Of a stretch of DNA of 39,278 nt, positions 28,280 through 38,182 are shown piece after piece. Every line of letters starts with the position of its first letter. Position 1 is the stretch's first letter. Origin of the DNA: a virus. A program made the position numbers and the translations under genes. The notes under the pieces were generated by a model that worked only from the letters and a program-made list of their open reading frames with translations, was not told where the DNA came from and did no database searches. Location of the stretch: the IMG/VR virus record IMGVR_UViG_3300009515_000257, positions 1 to 39,278 of that record; one strand, given 5' to 3'.

Positions 28280-30232
28280 TTACTCCTCAACTATGGTGGC
28301 TGTTGAGCCCCCAGTGATACCTTCAAAACCCGGTGAATGCCCAGGGAATGGAAGCATTTGAAAGCTCCATAGCCGCATGGGTATTTTTAACCCCTTGGGA
28401 TCATAGCCAATCTGCCTAATTATAGCTGGCACATTTTCAAACACTGTACCTTGTATATTTACATTTAGTTTAACAAAATCGCCCACATCTAGCAGCATAG
28501 AACGCCAGGTCAATTCTACGTGGACATTCTCAATATAACCAGTGGTAATCCTTAGAATTTCCTTTACCTGGTCCTCTACCGTGGCTTCTGTGTATAAGTT
28601 GGGGAAAACAGGTCTTTTCGAGATTTCCTTTCCAGCCTGATCGATAGCAGCCTGGTTTATAAAAACCTTAGTCTCCTGAAAGTCCTCGTTGCGGTTAGGC
28701 AGAAAGTTGAAAGTCCCCTTGGCTCGGTTGAAGTTGTTGCGCTCATCAAGTTGTGGTCTAAAACTATTTTTCACAACATCCCAATTCCTGAGTTCAAACG
28801 TGGGGGAAGCCACAAAGTCATCCAAATGGTTGGATAGGATCTCAAGCTTCAAATCCCTATTGAGAAAAACCTCAAGCCTAACCTGCTCAAACAGTGAAAG
28901 GATATAATCTAGCGCCTCCTGAGGCTCCTGTATCCATATCCTTGATAGAAAAGTGCTTATGGCAGACTCAGAAGGACTCGCCTTATCCCTAAATGTATCC
29001 CAATTTGAGGAAAAATCACCGCTTACAGCATCGGTATAAGTTAGCAGGATATCCCGAGCCTGCTCAATGATGTTATCGTCATAAGTCGTCAGGTCTTTAC
29101 CTTTAACTTTGACCAAAAACTCATCGCCGCTGCTATACTCAAACAGTTGATCGGTGGCTTCCGCTGTTACTGCTGTCATAGTTAGCGAATTTTGCTTAAT
29201 TTCAAAAGAATTTAGCCCACCCGCCACGTTGGTTATATCGCCAGAGGCAAACCGCCAGGCATCATCACCGCGCCGAAGGTAGACCTCGGTGGTATCAAAC
29301 ACTGTATTGTCGTTGTCGCTGATAACCACCTGCACATTGGTAACGTGGGAGGTATCCCCGTTCACCGTAGCATCCGCCCCATTGACTGGAATGCCTGGGA
29401 CCGAGGCTAAATTGGGCTCCACGTTGGTTGTCCAGTCACCATAGATGATTGGCACAATGACATTGATCTTGTCTTGCTCGAGATTTGGAAAGCCGCTGGT
29501 GGTAAAGGCAGTTTTTGGAAAGGTGGCGTTAAGGCTGTCGAATCTGTCCCTTGCCAGGAACTGAATGCTCTTGATGGTCCGCTTAAACCCACCCACTTCT
29601 GTTATCTTGCCGTCAAAAATAGTCTTATAGGTTGCTAGTACATCCCGAAGACCAAGCTTGATAGTGACCTCGTTGCCGATCCAGCCTGCAAAATCATCAC
29701 CGGCTGGTAGGAAGTTGTTGAAAAACCCATCCGCGTTGTTCAGCTCTATGTTGATACTACTAAACTCGAGCTGCGGGCTTAGAAATTCCCCTACGGTACG
29801 TGTGATAACCGGAAATACCAGCCGGGCTTCGTAAAATACCCCGCCCACATACTTGTTTCGGTCAGATACGTTTATCTGACGATCTGCTTGCACGTCTAAA
29901 GTACCGGTGGCAGGTGAAACCGCAGAGCCTTTATCAAACCGGAACCGGCTATCGCCACCCACTTCTGTTATGGTCTGTACACCATCCAGACCGGAGTCTG
30001 TAGCGTTGGCGATTGTCACAGTTTGGCCAATTTTGAGCCCGTGGTTTGTTAGAGTAACCTCTACTATATTACCAGTTGGGTTAGTATAGCCTTGACCGGT
30101 TTCATTCAGCTCTGGAGCCTCGATTTCAACGATTAGCTCCAGATTGTTGACCAAGTTATCATGGGATTCATCCAAAAAATCCTGGTCTAAAACCGTTTCA
30201 GTCAAGTAAGGTTTTCGGTCATCGCTGGCCAT
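28280..30232 (-). CDS. Baseplate/tail-hub protein
   Basis: 650 residues. Beta-rich protein with hub-like segments: FSSINIELNNADGFFNNFLPAGDDFAGWIGNEVTIKLG (~175-215), RQINVSDRNKYVGG, and a C-terminal part with DVGDFVKLNVNIQGTVFENVPAIIRQIGYDPKGLKIPMRLW. Position after tape measure and distal tail protein fits the central tail hub (gp27/gpJ-like function) that connects the tube to tip and fibres. ATG overlaps the neighbouring gene by one base. No signal peptide. The family assignment rests on size, position and style. Confidence 0.6.
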   Translation of the reverse strand: MASDDRKPYLTETVLDQDFLDESHDNLVNNLELIVEIEAPELNETGQGYTNPTGNIVEVTLTNHGLKIGQTVTIANATDSGLDGVQTITEVGGDSRFRFDKGSAVSPATGTLDVQADRQINVSDRNKYVGGVFYEARLVFPVITRTVGEFLSPQLEFSSINIELNNADGFFNNFLPAGDDFAGWIGNEVTIKLGLRDVLATYKTIFDGKITEVGGFKRTIKSIQFLARDRFDSLNATFPKTAFTTSGFPNLEQDKINVIVPIIYGDWTTNVEPNLASVPGIPVNGADATVNGDTSHVTNVQVVISDNDNTVFDTTEVYLRRGDDAWRFASGDITNVAGGLNSFEIKQNSLTMTAVTAEATDQLFEYSSGDEFLVKVKGKDLTTYDDNIIEQARDILLTYTDAVSGDFSSNWDTFRDKASPSESAISTFLSRIWIQEPQEALDYILSLFEQVRLEVFLNRDLKLEILSNHLDDFVASPTFELRNWDVVKNSFRPQLDERNNFNRAKGTFNFLPNRNEDFQETKVFINQAAIDQAGKEISKRPVFPNLYTEATVEDQVKEILRITTGYIENVHVELTWRSMLLDVGDFVKLNVNIQGTVFENVPAIIRQIGYDPKGLKIPMRLWSFQMLPFPGHSPGFEGITGGSTATIVEE

Positions 30233-31623
30233 TACAGACTTTCATCCAATTCTAATTGGAAGCTGGCAAAATCGAGCTTGCTGCCTTTGTTGTTGTGCCG
30301 CTCCCTGGGTATCCTGGATATTTTAGAGAATACGGCAAACCTTGCCATGAACTCGTTATCGCTTGGATCAGGTGTTGGTATCCAAAGACATTTGAGCACC
30401 GTTCTTCTGGTCAGGAATATGTCTGTTAGTGTCTGGTAGTTGCCACGGGTAAAGTCTAGGCTCCGGAACCTGAGCCCCACAACTTTTTTCTGGGTTCTTG
30501 AGTTGGATATGTTGGTAAAACCCTCGGTTTGAATCTTATCTGCAAAGTCACGCCGTTCTAGATCGATCTCATCAACTATGCACTCCCCTGTAAAGATCTT
30601 GGAAGCTCCAAAAACAATGGTCCCAATTTCTATAGGATCTGGATTGGTCGCATCGTCGATAGATATCCGCCAATACCTATAGGAAGTGGTCGGAAGGTCT
30701 TCCTCAATGTGGTAGATGTTTGGCTCGTCGATAACTTCCAGGCTCCTAGTGATTCCAATCACTGTGAAGGTGGAGTCATTAGAGCCCAAAAGGGATACAG
30801 TAGCGCCACCCGTAAAGTTGTGGTTTTGAATGCTGAAGGTATCCATGAACACACCCTGCGCGCGTTCGGTGTCACAGTCTAGATTGATTCCAGACTTGGC
30901 AGACTCTGCTTTCCAGGTCTGCTCAACAATATCAGTGTTCAGGTTTTCAATCTCGTGGTCTGGACCGGAGTCGGTTGTTACGTTAACTTTCCAGTTTCTA
31001 CCCACTCCGCTGTCGTTGCCCCAGGTGTTGGTACCACCCGTTGTAGTAGCATCTCCTCTAGATTGGAAGTCGCACAAGATTCTCAAATTTTTTGTATTGT
31101 ACAGCGTTGCAAGGAACTGCATACCGGTCAGGTCGATGGTTTGGATCAGCATCTGCATACCAAACGAAGCATCGTCTTCTACAACGAACGTGGTCTGCAT
31201 ACCATTGAAGCTGTCATCGTCAGCATCGACAATTTGGAACTCAGTCTGCATACCCTCTTCATGGGGTTCAATGACTGCAAACTCAGCCTGCATACCCATA
31301 TGAGCGCACATTTGCGCCACAAGGTATGGAGTCGTCAAGTATGGGTCAACTAAGTAGCCAAGGCATTGTTTATGGCTGAGCGTGTCAGCATTAAACTCCA
31401 TTGCAAAGGAAACATCATCCTCGATGGTAAACTCGGTTTGCATACCAGTCTGTTTTTCAACACCAGCCTGGGAGAAGAGAGCTTGCATCCCGGTTTCATC
31501 GGGCAAGTCTTGGATATTAAACTCAGCCTGCATACCATCGTTGCCGTACTGACCCTCGGTTAAATAGGCAAAGTCAAGGTAAGGACGTTCTAGGTATCCC
31601 GTTAAGTTAGTATGGACTGTCAT
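30232..31623 (-). CDS. Distal tail protein with repeated GMQ modules
   Basis: 463 residues. The first 175 hold eight Gly-Met-Gln repeats spaced 11-17 residues apart (GMQAEFNI, GMQALFSQ, GMQTEFTI, then GMQAEFAV, GMQTEFQI, GMQTTFVV, GMQMLIQT, GMQFLATL). Each set follows a GYL-x4-PYL-like segment (TGYLERPYLDFAYL and LGYLVDPYLTTPYL), so the module itself is duplicated. The C-terminal two-thirds are a globular beta domain (RYWRISIDDATNPDP ... ECIVDEIDLERRDF ... LWIPTPDPSDNEFM). Located between tape measure and hub, it is the likely distal tail (Dit-like) protein. The 4-nt overlap with the tape measure gene couples them. Confidence 0.6.
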   Translation of the reverse strand: MTVHTNLTGYLERPYLDFAYLTEGQYGNDGMQAEFNIQDLPDETGMQALFSQAGVEKQTGMQTEFTIEDDVSFAMEFNADTLSHKQCLGYLVDPYLTTPYLVAQMCAHMGMQAEFAVIEPHEEGMQTEFQIVDADDDSFNGMQTTFVVEDDASFGMQMLIQTIDLTGMQFLATLYNTKNLRILCDFQSRGDATTTGGTNTWGNDSGVGRNWKVNVTTDSGPDHEIENLNTDIVEQTWKAESAKSGINLDCDTERAQGVFMDTFSIQNHNFTGGATVSLLGSNDSTFTVIGITRSLEVIDEPNIYHIEEDLPTTSYRYWRISIDDATNPDPIEIGTIVFGASKIFTGECIVDEIDLERRDFADKIQTEGFTNISNSRTQKKVVGLRFRSLDFTRGNYQTLTDIFLTRRTVLKCLWIPTPDPSDNEFMARFAVFSKISRIPRERHNNKGSKLDFASFQLELDESL

Positions 31624-34600
31624 TCTCTAAGCCCCCGCTTCGATATCAGGAAGTCACCCCTTAGGCTAGCCTCCTTAAACTCATCCTTAACCGCTGGTAT
31701 AAGCTTGAGTCTTACAAAATCCTCGTCTACAGCTTCAGTTGTCTCTATGTTCATATCTATATTAATATTTGTATCCCCACCGCCGCCAGTGGCTTGGCCT
31801 TTGTTGGCAGCTCCCAGAACATCTAGCCCTAGCTGCTGTACACCAGACCGGTTAACAACAAATTCCCCAGGCTGGAGTAAGGCTCTTGTTCCATCCCCTG
31901 CGCTAAAGCCACCCACTAGCCCGCCCCTTTGAGCTTCGACGATAACCGATTGGCTGGCGTCCAGCTGGGCTATAGCGTCTGGGCTGAGTTGGACAGTGCT
32001 TAGATCGCTGAATCCTTCCAAGATTGACGGATCGACTGGGGCCAGAGTACCTTCAAGGTTGATGGCTGCTGTCCCCACTGGTGCCACTGCATCGGCGATC
32101 AACTCCCGAACCGCTGGCAGAGGTAAATTTCCCTCCACCGCCTTTGGAAAGTTGGCAGCTGCAGCCCCAAGCATCTTGTTGAACATCTTGGCCACTTCCC
32201 GCATGAGCCGATCTTTCATCTGCTCAAGGGCTGGTATCAGACCGATGTCTTCAAGCATCTTTTTAAGAGCGTCTGCCCCTGCTTTCAGACCGTTAAAGGC
32301 ATCAACAGTGGCTTTTAGGGCAACTTTCTCCAAATTGTCAGCGCTAAGCTGGGAAAAGTCTATATTGCTTGGATCTAACTGGGAAAAATCTATCTGTGTT
32401 GGGTCAAGTCCTGACAGATCACCGTCTGAGATAGTCCCGCCCGATAGTGTGCTTAAAACGTCACCAGTGGCTAGGTTCAATGGACTGAAGTCTCCGCTTA
32501 GGATCTTGTCCACCAGCTTTCTAACAAAAGGATCGTCCATTAATGAGCGTGGAATAACCGCCTCGCCCGGTGACAAGGCGGCAATGATTCGATCGTTTAT
32601 GAAGCTGTCCCCAGGTACTGGGGACATTCCTGGAACCATACCACCCTCGGCGAACTTAACGAAAGGGATGTTTATCCCTAAGATGCTTTCAACATCTCCT
32701 TTGTCCCCGATATCCCCAAAGTCAAAAATCTTCTTGGCTATACTTGCCGGGTTCAGTGCATCCAGTACACCAGTCATAATTTGCTTAAGACCAGCCCCTG
32801 GATCGGTGAGCATTTTCTTTAGACCATCGAATATTGATCCACCGATGCCAGTGAACACCGAGGTTATTCCCGATAGGGCTGTCTTAAGACCATCTGATAT
32901 TTTTGTGCCAAATCCTGAGAAGGTATCGGCCAGCCCCTTGATGGGCTGGATGATAGCCGTATCGATTATTTTAGTAAGGCTGTTTCTAAAGAAGTCAAAG
33001 ACTCCTGCGAAAGCCCCGTCTATATCGCCTTTTAGTAAGTTTTTGAAAAAGTTTATGGGAACCAGGAAAGCATCGGTTACAATTTCCTTTAGCGTGTTGA
33101 ACATAGCAATCGGTTGGGCGAAAGCATCCATTATTATACCCAACAGATCATTTTTAAAGAAATTAACTATGCTCATCCAGGCATTGTTGACAGCGTTAAA
33201 CAGATCCACCTGGAAAAATCTAATAATACCGTTCCAGCCGTCAGCTATGAGTGTCCCAAAAGTATCTTGGAACCAATCGAAGACAGCTTGAAAAGCTCCC
33301 AACACTATCTCGCCCAGCCTGGCGAAGAACATTAGGATTTCCTGGAAGGCTGTTAGGATTACTTGGCCCAGATTCTCGAAAAATTTGATGATTTTCTTCC
33401 AAGCATCGGAAATGAGCTTACCGAATTTCTTGAAAAATTTGATTACCCCGTCCCAAATCTTCTTAAGGAACCTGAAAAGCTTACCCAGTAGATCGCCGCC
33501 TATTTTAAAATTCTTTAAAACTGCATCCGCCAGCGCTTTAGTTTGTTTCGCTGGGTCAAGACCAGCGGCTGGGTCTGCAAAGTCTTTAACCGCAAAGAGC
33601 TGGCTGGTTTCCCCGGTGAGCTGAGCAAATGCCGCTTTGAATCCTTCGCTAACTTGACCGGCTAGCTCTGCTATTTTGTCCTGCGGGAAGGATACAGCCC
33701 CAAATATTCCAGTAAGAGCCCTGCGAACACCGTTTACAAAGCCTTTGACCAGTGCCAGCGCTATCCTAGGCATGGCTTTTATCAGAGCAACAACAATTTT
33801 TTCCAGACCGCCACCAATTAAGAAGTCAACGAAGGCTCCGACTATCTCACCCATGGCACCGATAACACCAAATAGCACTTGTTCGATGATGTCAGGCAGA
33901 GCGTTAAGGATCTCCACCATAATCTGTGGGATCTCCGCCAGCATCATGGCCACAATCTGTGGGATAGCCTGGAACAGGGCCATTATTGCATCGGGCAAGC
34001 CTCTCAGAAGCTCCCCGATGACCTCAGATAGTGCGTCTATAAGTGGTGCCAAGATTTGTGGCAACGATTGGAGTATTGCTGCGAATGCCTGCATGATGGC
34101 CCGCGCCAACTCCGGCGCAGCATCTGCCAGCGCTTGGGCTATGGCTGGGAAAGCATCGATTAAACTTTTAGCTATCTCTGGTAGAGCTTCGATTAAATTT
34201 TTCAGAGCTTGGTCGAGTTTAGCAAATGCTTTTTCGATCAACTTTGGCAGTTTGAGTAGTGTATCGGTGATTGCTTTTGCCATTCTATCTAAGTTGCTGG
34301 GGTCAAAAAAGGCTATGAATCCTCGGGCAGCCGTCAGCATACCCTCGCCAATCATCGCCCCAACGTCTGCGATATCTGATAAGCTAATGTTCGATAAAAT
34401 ATCCACCGCTGCTTTACCAGCGTCTTTAAGAAAATTTACTGTGGCGTCACCCGCTTCTTTAAACATTTTTCCTAAATTAGGGAGTCTAAATCCTTCAGAT
34501 AGTTGCAAACCATCTAATAAACTCTTGGCCTTCTTAAGGCTACTTAATATGCCGCTTCCAATATCACCCAGTGTTATAGGAGCACCGCCCTTGAGTTCAT

Positions 34601-37600
34601 TCCTTAATACTATAGCCTCTTTTAGCTGTTCTATTTGATCTTCACGAAATGGAGTCAGAGCTTTATTAGCTTTGAGCTCTTCTTCTACCGCTGTAACTTG
34701 TGCCAGTGCTCTTTCCATTTGAAGATTGGCTAGCTCTCGTTCGCTAAGAGTTCTGCGTTCAACAAATCTGTTAATTGATTTAAGCATACCCTGAAGATCT
34801 TCGAAGTTTTTAAGAGCAGCCTCACGAGCCTTGTTGGCTTCTCTCTCATCAAGAGCTATAAGCTGTAATTTTTCTTCTAGATTTATACGCTCTCTAATTT
34901 GTTTTAAAGCATTTTCTCTACTTGAGGTTAGCGCCTTTGCAGCCCTTAGCTGAAGCTCAAGGTTTTTAACTTCAAGCAGTCTTGATTTAGTTGCCTCTTT
35001 AATTCTTGTTTTTTCTGAAGCTCCAAATATTCTGCTTATGTCCCCAAGCCTACTTGTAGCAGATTGAAGTCGCTCAAGTCCTGCTACAGCTTCTTTTTGG
35101 CCTTCCTCTAATTGTCTGGCTTGTTCTTTAAAAATTTCAGCTAGACCGGCTTCCTCTAAAGTTTTTCTAGACTCCCGGATTATGCTTAACTGCTCAGCGC
35201 TAAGCTTGGTAACATTTTTAAGAGCTTTGACTTGAGCATCAAAATTAGAAAGTCTTTCTTTAAGCTCTAACCTAAGTGCTTGAACTGTTTTACCCTGTGC
35301 CCTAAGCCTGTCAAGCTCCGCAGTTTTAGCCAGCTGGTTAAATTCTTTTATCTTGTCAACTTTAAGCTTCTCTAGATTAAGTTCTTCTATGACTAAATTT
35401 CTTTGGGCTTCCGCAAGTCTTTTGGCTGTATCCTCCCTAGTACTCTTAACATCAAATACCTCATCAATTTTTCTTCTAGCCTCTGAAACAGCAACACCAG
35501 CTTGCTCAAATTCATTCCCGAAAATTTTTACGCGTTCAGCACTTGCATCAAATGACTTATTTATAGTCTTTGCCATTTGTTCAACGTCAGCTCTAAAACG
35601 TTTAAATTCTTTAGTGGTCTTGGCTAATTTTTTCTGTAATTCTAAGACCTCTTCTGACGCTGTGGCAGTTTCCTCACCAAAGCTGGCGATAGCGACTTGC
35701 GACTTGGTAGCTTCTCCTATAAGTTCGTCAAGACCACGTTCTATATTTTTAATTTGTTTATCTAAGACTTTTAATTTTCCAGAATCAGTAGTAAAGGCTC
35801 TGACAAGATTAGCTATCCCCAATTGCGCTAGTACTATAGCTTCCGCAAAACCAATAAGTGCTAGCTTGGTTATCTCTACAGCTACTCTGAAAGTGCCCCT
35901 TAAAACAGATCCCAATTTAGTAAATATGCTGACGGTTTCTTCTGTTTCTTCTTGGACCTGTTTTTCTGTACCCAACAAAGCGTCTAAGAATTTTGTAAAT
36001 GGTCCGCCCGCAGCTTCAAGCTCTTTAAACGCTGTTGCGAATAATTGTAAACCTATTACTAAAGGTAATAATCTTTTAAGAACAAACCCAAATATTCCAG
36101 ATAACTTCAATGTTATACCAAAAACATTGAACATAGTGGCAGCCAATACATTAAACGCTAGCACCATTCCCAAAATTGCAAACGTATACTTTATTGTTGC
36201 GCCCATAATTGTCAGGGTTACCCCAAGCAAATCCTTGATAGTGCCGATTGTTCTTAACACTGATGGTGGAAGCTCATTAAAAAATTGAGCTAGCTTAATT
36301 TGAAAAACTAAATATTGCCTAGTAGCTTCATTCTGCTCGCCAAGTATTGCTAGATTTTGTTCTTGTACTTTATTTAAAATAGTTTGAGCACCAGTTATGG
36401 TGTTTATTTCATCCGCCGCCGCACCTGCAAAAGCTCTGCCTTTGTCTAAAAGTTCATTGATTCGCAGCTGTAAAATTTCTTGCTCATTCATCTGGTTTAA
36501 AAGTAACCCCGAATCTTTGGCCAACTTAGAATGTGCTAAACCTGTTTTAGTTAGGTTTATACCTAAATTGGCAAGAGCTACTGCTTGGCCATTGAACGCG
36601 CTAACTATTTTCTTGGATACGTCTAATAAATCTTCACCTGTGAGTGCAGCTATATCCGCCGCTGTCTGCAGAATCTTTTGATTTTCTTTTGCTGTTAGCC
36701 CAAGTGCTGCACCCTCTACCACCATTAGCTTTATTGATTTGGCTATTGACTCACGGGTAAACGTTGTGCTCCTGTCAGTCTCGTCTAAAAATTTATTCCA
36801 CTCTTTAAGACCGCCTATTGCATCCCTGCCTAAAACTTTTCCAAAGTTCTCAATAGCAAAAGTAAATTTTACCATTGTTACTTGAAGCTTTTGGAAAGCT
36901 TTTTCGGCTTCTTCAGTAGAGGTTATTAAATCCTCACCAATACCCTGTATAAACCCGCCAAGTGCTGTCAGCGCAACCGACAAAGCACCAACCAATCCCG
37001 TGGCCAAAATACCGATTAATTGAACCACACTACCTATAAAACTTATGATGGCGTTTTCAGAATCTTTTAAAAACCCCCCTATACCAATTAGCGCAGGTCC
37101 AAGAAAGCTAGCAGCTTCTACTGCTGATAATAAAGAAGCGCTAAAAGATCCCTTAATTATTTTTCCCACCAGTTCAGCTTTCTTACCCACCGCTAAAAAA
37201 GTTGCAACAAGTGGAGCTAATGATTTTTTAACCGCTGGGATTTTATTGGCCGCTACACCTACAAAGACAGTTCCGATAGTAGCGCCAGCAATTGCTGCAG
37301 CCTCTGCGATATCATCAAATATAGTACGAATTTTTTCGCCAGACTGAGAAAATTGTCCGGCGTTTAAATCAGCTTGTTTGGTGAATTCGTTTAAAGATTT
37401 AGTAGTCTCACCAATAGATTTATTAGCTTGCTTAAATTTAGTTTTATTTTTAGATAGCTCAGTTCCCAGCGCTTTAACTTTTATGGTGCTGGTATCTAAA
37501 GTTTTACTCATCTTGGAAACAGTGTCATTAGCCTGCTTGGTTACTTTTGCAAGGTCCTTGAAAGTTTTTTCCAGATCTTTTTGGACCTTGGCAAGTTCTT

Positions 37601-37703
37601 TAGTTTGCCTGGTATTAGAGTCAAGGCTATCAGTAAGATCATCCACACCCTTCTGAGCGGGTTTGGAGTTAACCTCTATATTGACCAGAAGATCTTCAGC
37701 CAT
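31620..37703 (-). CDS. Tape measure protein
   Basis: 2027 residues, by far the longest gene, in the standard place after the tail chaperones. N-terminal coiled coil (~1-110), then several hydrophobic segments (about 135-160, 225-260, 505-565), a long heptad region (~690-1090), a hendecad proline repeat (~1155-1275: LPEIAKSLIDAFPAIAQALA ...), aromatic repeats (~1410-1590) and two C-terminal motifs of the tape measure type (SPGEAVIPRSL and QPGEFVVNRSG). It sets tail length and is ejected with the DNA. By the usual ~0.15 nm per residue, the tail would be near 300 nm. Codons are AT-richer in the first ~1090 residues than after. Confidence 0.93.
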   Translation of the reverse strand: MAEDLLVNIEVNSKPAQKGVDDLTDSLDSNTRQTKELAKVQKDLEKTFKDLAKVTKQANDTVSKMSKTLDTSTIKVKALGTELSKNKTKFKQANKSIGETTKSLNEFTKQADLNAGQFSQSGEKIRTIFDDIAEAAAIAGATIGTVFVGVAANKIPAVKKSLAPLVATFLAVGKKAELVGKIIKGSFSASLLSAVEAASFLGPALIGIGGFLKDSENAIISFIGSVVQLIGILATGLVGALSVALTALGGFIQGIGEDLITSTEEAEKAFQKLQVTMVKFTFAIENFGKVLGRDAIGGLKEWNKFLDETDRSTTFTRESIAKSIKLMVVEGAALGLTAKENQKILQTAADIAALTGEDLLDVSKKIVSAFNGQAVALANLGINLTKTGLAHSKLAKDSGLLLNQMNEQEILQLRINELLDKGRAFAGAAADEINTITGAQTILNKVQEQNLAILGEQNEATRQYLVFQIKLAQFFNELPPSVLRTIGTIKDLLGVTLTIMGATIKYTFAILGMVLAFNVLAATMFNVFGITLKLSGIFGFVLKRLLPLVIGLQLFATAFKELEAAGGPFTKFLDALLGTEKQVQEETEETVSIFTKLGSVLRGTFRVAVEITKLALIGFAEAIVLAQLGIANLVRAFTTDSGKLKVLDKQIKNIERGLDELIGEATKSQVAIASFGEETATASEEVLELQKKLAKTTKEFKRFRADVEQMAKTINKSFDASAERVKIFGNEFEQAGVAVSEARRKIDEVFDVKSTREDTAKRLAEAQRNLVIEELNLEKLKVDKIKEFNQLAKTAELDRLRAQGKTVQALRLELKERLSNFDAQVKALKNVTKLSAEQLSIIRESRKTLEEAGLAEIFKEQARQLEEGQKEAVAGLERLQSATSRLGDISRIFGASEKTRIKEATKSRLLEVKNLELQLRAAKALTSSRENALKQIRERINLEEKLQLIALDEREANKAREAALKNFEDLQGMLKSINRFVERRTLSERELANLQMERALAQVTAVEEELKANKALTPFREDQIEQLKEAIVLRNELKGGAPITLGDIGSGILSSLKKAKSLLDGLQLSEGFRLPNLGKMFKEAGDATVNFLKDAGKAAVDILSNISLSDIADVGAMIGEGMLTAARGFIAFFDPSNLDRMAKAITDTLLKLPKLIEKAFAKLDQALKNLIEALPEIAKSLIDAFPAIAQALADAAPELARAIMQAFAAILQSLPQILAPLIDALSEVIGELLRGLPDAIMALFQAIPQIVAMMLAEIPQIMVEILNALPDIIEQVLFGVIGAMGEIVGAFVDFLIGGGLEKIVVALIKAMPRIALALVKGFVNGVRRALTGIFGAVSFPQDKIAELAGQVSEGFKAAFAQLTGETSQLFAVKDFADPAAGLDPAKQTKALADAVLKNFKIGGDLLGKLFRFLKKIWDGVIKFFKKFGKLISDAWKKIIKFFENLGQVILTAFQEILMFFARLGEIVLGAFQAVFDWFQDTFGTLIADGWNGIIRFFQVDLFNAVNNAWMSIVNFFKNDLLGIIMDAFAQPIAMFNTLKEIVTDAFLVPINFFKNLLKGDIDGAFAGVFDFFRNSLTKIIDTAIIQPIKGLADTFSGFGTKISDGLKTALSGITSVFTGIGGSIFDGLKKMLTDPGAGLKQIMTGVLDALNPASIAKKIFDFGDIGDKGDVESILGINIPFVKFAEGGMVPGMSPVPGDSFINDRIIAALSPGEAVIPRSLMDDPFVRKLVDKILSGDFSPLNLATGDVLSTLSGGTISDGDLSGLDPTQIDFSQLDPSNIDFSQLSADNLEKVALKATVDAFNGLKAGADALKKMLEDIGLIPALEQMKDRLMREVAKMFNKMLGAAAANFPKAVEGNLPLPAVRELIADAVAPVGTAAINLEGTLAPVDPSILEGFSDLSTVQLSPDAIAQLDASQSVIVEAQRGGLVGGFSAGDGTRALLQPGEFVVNRSGVQQLGLDVLGAANKGQATGGGGDTNINIDMNIETTEAVDEDFVRLKLIPAVKDEFKEASLRGDFLISKRGLRE

Positions 37704-38182
37704 TACCTTCTCTTTCCTGCTGGCTTCCTTACCTGCCCGCCAGACTTAGCCTTGGTCCCACTAGCTTTGCGCTGCATTCCTTTACCTTCGTCAGTTCCCA
37801 GGACCATTCTGGCTTTGCTTATAAACTTCTGTCTGTCATAGTCTGGCCCGAACCAAGAAAGCTGCTGTATGAACCAAGTCGGTTGATCGGCGATACCACC
37901 TGAGTTGAGCAAAGCCTTTTGCTCACAGGCTACGGTCATCACCTCAAATAAAAAGGTGGCTTCATGGTCCCAGGTCGCTTTTCCTGGACAAAAACCATAT
38001 AGGCCACCTCCCTCGTGAATCTTTATAGGAAAGATGTTGGCATCTTCAGCGGTAAAATCCCATCTATCCTCCCTACAGCGTCTTATTTTTTGGACTTGCT
38101 CGGGGCATCCAGCACAAACAAAGTTCCGACCTTGCTTTTTAAGAGCTGCATGATCCGCAAAGTGCAGCTCAAGCAGGGCCAT
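37703..38182 (-). CDS. Tail assembly chaperone, downstream (T) part
   Basis: 159 residues from the ATG at 38182, between the G-like gene and tape measure. Contains a four-Cys cluster near the start (FVCAGCPEQVQKIRRC), GGLYGFCPGKATWDHEATFLFEV, WFIQQLSWFGPDYDRQKF and a basic Lys/Gly-rich tail. In lambda-type phages the protein encoded here is made only as a frameshift fusion. Here the ATG overlaps the upstream stop (TAATG), and a slippery A AAA AAA lies just ahead (38188-38194), so both stand-alone and fused products are possible. Role: binds tape measure during tail assembly, absent from the virion. Confidence 0.75.
   Translation of the reverse strand: MALLELHFADHAALKKQGRNFVCAGCPEQVQKIRRCREDRWDFTAEDANIFPIKIHEGGGLYGFCPGKATWDHEATFLFEVMTVACEQKALLNSGGIADQPTWFIQQLSWFGPDYDRQKFISKARMVLGTDEGKGMQRKASGTKAKSGGQVRKPAGKRR

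Noticed and set aside
31996-37656. Long plus-strand open frames (up to 431 codons) opposite the tape measure gene
   Set aside because: Ser/Pro-rich, no family features and no ribosome sites; they mirror the codon bias of the real minus-strand gene.
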